Assembly: GCA_029204225.1 (NCBI GenBank)
Contig: CM055096.1
Span: 28,946,995-29,010,994, forward strand
Length of the DNA: 64,000 nt
DNA from: Diphasiastrum complanatum
Lineage: Eukaryota; Streptophyta; Lycopodiopsida; Lycopodiales; Lycopodiaceae
Direction of reading: 5' to 3'
This document shows, in pieces, positions 59,678-64,000 of the stretch (its first letter is position 1; every line of letters starts with the position of its first letter). Both the position numbers and the translations under genes were made by a program. Under the pieces are notes generated by a model that saw nothing but the letters and a program-made list of their open reading frames with translations, was not told the origin of the DNA and made no database searches.

Positions 59678-62600
59678 GTGCAAAATCTATTTAATCAACT
59701 GCAAGCAATTAACTCTAACAACTTGGGCTACCAACCGGAAATATTTTCCGGCAATAAAAAGCTTAAATGCCCGGAAGTTGTTGAAGACTGGTTAAATCGT
59801 TGGACAAGCTATTTTAGCTTGCACAACGTCCCAGAAGATAAACGAATATCATCGGTTCTATTGTTTCTGGAAGGCAAAGCCTCTTCTTGGTGGAGGGAAC
59901 TTTCCACGAAACCGGTGACTTGGGCTGGATTCTTGACGGAATTCCGGAAAGCTTTTGTCACGATAGACGATTCCGAGCTGTATATTCGGTTAATCAACTG
60001 CAAAATGGGCAGCCGAGAATTGGACAATTTTGTCCAAGAGTTCTTGGACTTTTTGGCTAAGGTGCCGCTTTTTGATCGTAAGTTAGCACAGTGGCAATTT
60101 ATTGCCGGACTGCCAGCTGACTATCAAAATGAATGCAAACGAGATATCCTCAACTCACTAGAGGATGCTATCCATGTGGCGAAAGCCTATGATAGTACAG
60201 TTGTTGCATCACAGAAAAGCGTGCACGGCCAAATGGCCCCGAAACCCAGGCAAGAAAAATCTAGCAAGCGTAAGAAGCAGTTTTTGATGAGCTAGAAGCA
60301 GAAGCGTACCAACAGTCAAAGAAAAAGAAGAATAAGAAGAAATTGATGGTAAAAGACAAAGCACGGTTGGCGGCGCTTAAGCAGAATCTCTGTTTCCTCT
60401 GCAATAAACCCGGGCACCATGCTAAACAGTGCCCCGAACGGAAAGCAAAGTCGTCAAGTTTCATGACTGTGGATTTACCGGCAGGTAAATTGGAAGTCAA
60501 TTTGTTGAATAATTGTGACTGTACTTGTAACTTTAGTGCACTCTCTTTCAAGCCTAATGAATTGTTTCGTGTGAGAGGCAATATTTTAGGGAAAGACGTG
60601 AATGTGCTATTTGATTCAGGTAGTACTCACAATTTTTTGAATGCTCGACTTGTGCAGAAGTTCCGAGTGCCCACCATGGCCAGTGATCACCGTTACGTGG
60701 TCCGTCTTGCCTCAGGGTCGGACACCGAGATTTGGGATGTCAAAGTCTCGAACTTAGAGCTTCGGATGCAGGACAATGTTGAGCCGTTGGATTTCCATGT
60801 CATGAATCTAGACCGGACTGATGTAATTTTGAGCTATGAATGGTTTTTTGACAAATCAGACTCTTTAGAGATAGATTTTAAATTTCATTCTATGGTATTT
60901 AAAGATAAGTTTGATCAGATTGTCTCTATTTCTAGAGAGACCGATGTACTTCCATCGCCGATGATTTCCTCGGCTGAATTAATTGAGAAACTTCATGATT
61001 CTGAGTATGAACTCTTTCACTTGCTTACGGGAGGGTCAGCCCGTTGCCTTTGAGAGTAAGAAACTAACCGATGCACAGGTTAGGTACACCACTCAGGAAA
61101 AAGACCTTTTTGCTGTGATCCATGCTTTGAAATCATGGAGACATTACCTGTACGGTAATAAATTCGTGGTTAATACGGATCATCAACCTTTGAAGTATTT
61201 CTATAATCAGAATGATTTACGAGGTCGTAAGGCCAGATGGGCAGAACTCATGCAAGAAATTGACTTTGAAGTGCGGTATATCAAGGGCTCATCTAATCAG
61301 GTGGCTGATGCACTTAGTCGAATTGGTGAAGTGAACGAACTTTCCTTCACTGAGATCAGTACGGACTTTTATCTCTCCCTAAAAGGTCTTTATGAGAAAG
61401 ACCCACATTTTGGACCAATCTGGAATAGGGTTCTAGCAGTTTCATCAAGCGGGACTGATAATCATGGTGATCAGTCTGGAGGGAAGGATATAAAGGGTAC
61501 TGATGACTTCTCTATCCGTAATGGACTTTTGTTCAGGAAGGGGAAGGTTTGTGTGCCTGATGTGGATGTTGTTAAGAATAAAATTCTTTATGAATGTCAT
61601 GACTCACCATGCGCAGGACATCCCGGCATACATCGTACATTGGATTTGGTACGAAGGGATTTTTATTGGCCAAAACTCAAGCCCTTTGTAGAATCTTATG
61701 TGGTCAAGTGTGATTAGCTGAACGCCATAAGGCGGGCGGTTTGTTGCATCCACTGGATATCCCTAATAAGAGATGGGATAGTATTTCCATGGATTTCATG
61801 GTTGGGTTACCGCGGACGAATAAACAGCATGATGCAATTTGGGTTGTGGTCAACCGTCTTACCAAATTGGCTACGTTTATTCCGGTAAAGACCACCGCGA
61901 AGGCTTCTGATTTAGCTCAGATATTTGTAGAGCGTTTGTTTAGGCTTTACGGATTACCAAGTGATATTGTGAGCGATCGCGATCCGAAGTTCACCGGCCA
62001 CTTTTGGTCGGCCGTATTCGCTAAACTAGAGACGACACTGAGCTTGGGTTCTTCTGATCATCCTGAGACGGATGGACAGACGGAAGGAACAAATCAGACG
62101 GTGGAACAAATGCTTCGAGCATATGTTTCCAGACGGCAATCTGAGTTTGCCTATGATAGTAGTAAGCATTCGGCTACCGGTTATAGCCCGTTTATGCTTA
62201 TGTACGGTTTTGAGCCTAGATCACCCATCGCGGTTGAGACTCGGTCGTTCAAGTTTCAGAAAGTAGCGGATTTCCTACATGATATGCAGGAAATGCTACG
62301 GATTGCACGTGAAAATGACCAGAGTGCCCAAGATAGGGACAGACATTATGCAAATCTGAAAAGATCACCGAGAGACTTCCAAGTGGGAGATTGGGTATAT
62401 TTGAGAATCCCGAAGGATTCAAGTGTAATGCGTACCGGCAAGCATTATAAGTTGTCCCCTAGATATAGAGGACCGTTTAAGATCTTGAAAAAGATCGGAT
62501 CCTTAGCTTACCAATTGGAACTCTCGGATGGATCGCAAGTGCATCCCGTATTTCACGTTAGTCGTCTCAAAAAGAGTCTACGTGAAGGAGAGCATCTTGG

Positions 62601-62757
62601 ATCTAGAGATCAGTTGGACCTGTTGGATGAATCATCGGGTGTATCTCGTCTTGAACCTGAAAAGATCTTGGATACAGGAAATAAACGATTGAGAAATCGT
62701 ATAGTTACTGAGCATCTGGTTCGATGGAGGGGATGTACAGACGATGACGATTCCTAG
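59678..62757 (+). pseudogene. Gypsy 2 gag-pol remnants
   Basis: Several open stretches in family order: gag core (KASSWWRELSTKPVTWAGFL near 59880), CCHC knuckle, protease, RNase H ([20 protein letters not shown]), integrase zinc part and catalytic core (DAIWVVVNRLTKLATFIPV; GLPSDIVSDRDPKFTGHFW; ETDGQTEGTNQTVEQMLR) and the C-terminal part (YRGPFKILKKIGSLAYQLEL). Not all polymerase parts are present. Broken, with several breaks. It is related to but clearly distinct from Gypsy 1. Confidence 0.85.
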
Positions 62758-62763
62758 GAACAG

Positions 62764-62922
62764 GGTGTAACTCCTCTTTCCATGACTCTGATTGATCCAT
62801 AGCTTGGGGGCTAGATCCGTACAATCTAGGTTTGGTTGGGTTGGTTTAACCTCCACCGGTTCCCATGTGTTGTTGCTTTGTATGGTATGCTTAGGCTAGA
62901 ATCCTGTTGTGAGGACTTTATA
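62764..62922 (+). repeat. Gypsy 2 3' LTR (partial)
   Basis: Corresponds to the last 159 bp of the 5' LTR (46641-46799) with six differences, then GGGTT and LINE copy A sequence. Confidence 0.8.
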
Positions 62923-64000
62923 GGGTTGTTCTCTATCTCCAACCCTGTTGGGGCTATATATCGACGAGCTTGAGAGAGTCATTGAGGGATGTGGTGGCAC
63001 AGGTTGTAGGCTTGGGAGTATCTTGATTGCTATACTTTTATACGCAAATGGCGTGGTTCTCTTATCTTCTACCAGAGAGGGATTACACGACAACTAGACA
63101 ATGTTCATGCCTTCTGCAGTAGATGGGCATTGGGGGTTAACATATTGAAAACCAAAGTTATGGTTTTCAACACATCGAGAGCTTTTATGCAGCGCCAGGA
63201 ACTCATCTTTGATAGGCAGCCCTTGGAGGTTGCATCTTCTTACACTTACCTTGGCGTGCTTTTTACAGGGCCCTATTTTTGGCATACGACAGGCAGCTTC
63301 CCCTAGACTTGGGAAGGGTCACGCCTCCCTTGTCCAATTAGAGCATTTCTATTTCAGACGATTTATTCGGGATGCCCCAAGTGAATGTTAGCTTTTTGAT
63401 ACTCTCGTTACCCCCACAACCCTATATGCAACAGAGGTATGGTGCACGGGTCTTACATCATCTGATTGGGACAATATTTCACGACTGCAGGTTCTCATGC
63501 TATCTCGGATGATACGGGCTAAGCCGTCTGTCTCACATCAGATTATCCTGACAAAGTTTGTGGTTCCACCCATACAGCTATCTGCCATCTTCTAGCTTAT
63601 CCTATAGATTCAACGTATCATGATGCTACCTAGTACCCACAGATGAGCAAAGATACATACAGACGGCATTTGCCTCATCATGACACCTTTATGACCAGGG
63701 AGATCGACTATCATGGTTTTCTCAAGCCTCCCAGATACTAGATACACTTGGCATCTCTATCACAGACCTTCCATCGGGCACCCATGAGTATATCAGACAT
63801 TTTCTCTGTAGAGCATATTTGAGCTGGACATGGCAGGGACAGCTCGGGGTCAAACCCGACTATTACTAGACACTTTCCGGAGCTAGACACAGTGGGATTT
63901 CCAATTTTGCCACACTATCTCAGTTCAGAACTATCTCATGGGTTTCGGTTTCTGCAGTGTTATGGTCGGTGTACACATAGAATTCCGCACCACACAAATA
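62923..64000 (+). mobile_element. LINE copy A, right part
   Basis: Resumes within reverse transcriptase motif B (CSLSPTLLGLYIDEL-like codons from about 62926), motif C is altered (LLYANGVVLLS in place of YADD), then KTKVMVFNTSRAFMQRQEL near 63150 and the C-terminal region (HEYIRHF near 63790) up to the window edge. Many frame breaks. It is closer to copy F than to copy B. Confidence 0.8.

Larger units (their letters stand above)
46305..62922 (+). mobile_element. Gypsy 2 (chromovirus), carrying a nested LINE and Gypsy 1
   Basis: Fossil Gypsy element inserted in LINE copy A; AGGTT at 46300-46304 and GGGTT at 62923-62927 look like its 5-bp target duplication with one later change. Parts: 5' LTR 46305-46799, tRNA-Met PBS at 46801, leader to 47760, then (after the nested LINE) gag with its CCHC knuckle (CFLCNKPGHHAKQC near 60400), protease (VLFDSGSTHNFLN), RNase H (KDLFAVIHALKSWRHYLYG), integrase (GHPGIHRTLDLVRRDFYWP; ISMDFMVGLPRTNK), a C-terminal chromodomain-like part (EHLVRWRGC) and a partial 3' LTR. 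Broken, with several breaks besides the nested insertion. The LTR parts differ at 6 of 159 sites, older than Gypsy 1. Confidence 0.85.

Overview
The window looks like intergenic and intronic DNA of a large, repeat-choked land-plant nuclear genome. Plant-type Copia and Gypsy (chromovirus) elements primed by initiator tRNA-Met, a CACTA DNA transposon, TRIM and LARD elements, plant LINEs and long CT/GA, CA and TA microsatellites fill almost all of it. One host gene is recognisable: the 3' part of a plant acetylornithine deacetylase-like gene on the minus strand, whose six visible exons are spread over 15.2 kb with one intron of 10.95 kb. Introns that long, full of LINEs, fit a fern or another large-genome plant, but the lineage is inference.

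Layout. 1-4160: right part of a CACTA element (C-terminal remnant of the TnpD-type transposase on minus, a small three-exon gene on plus, then 0.5 kb of palindromic subterminal repeats). 4165-7411: 5'-truncated Copia on plus. 7439-7665: partial TRIM whose 144-bp LTR contains a tRNA-like sequence. 7666-15858: a minus-strand Copia split by a 4.8-kb non-autonomous LTR element (LARD, 8542-13320) that is flanked by a 134-bp duplication of Copia sequence. 15859-23260: fragments of LTR-type repeats, a minisatellite block, an inverted pair of LTR-like arms and a Copia gag-protease fragment. 23260-26040: AT-rich DNA with no recognised gene.

26370-41566: exons of the acetylornithine deacetylase-like gene. 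Its introns hold a strong 28-bp hairpin, tandem repeats, six fragments of one LINE family, a truncated LARD LTR and long microsatellites. 41567-45100 holds nothing recognised apart from the leader of an LTR element whose LTR is 45107-45806.

45807-64000 is a four-level nest: LINE copy A is split by Gypsy 2 (46305-62922), which is split by LINE copy B (47815-about 59008), which is split by Gypsy 1 (48663-54678). Target-site duplications and LTR divergence (Gypsy 1: 2 differences in 358 bp; Gypsy 2: 6 in 159 bp) agree with that order.

The most unusual items are the shared LINE 3' end (a two-part stem-loop with compensatory base changes, always followed by a CT microsatellite), the tRNA-like LTR of the TRIM, the covarying palindromes of the CACTA end, and the doubled Cys-rich motif of the LARD. 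All coding calls come from reading the sequence by eye; no database search was run.
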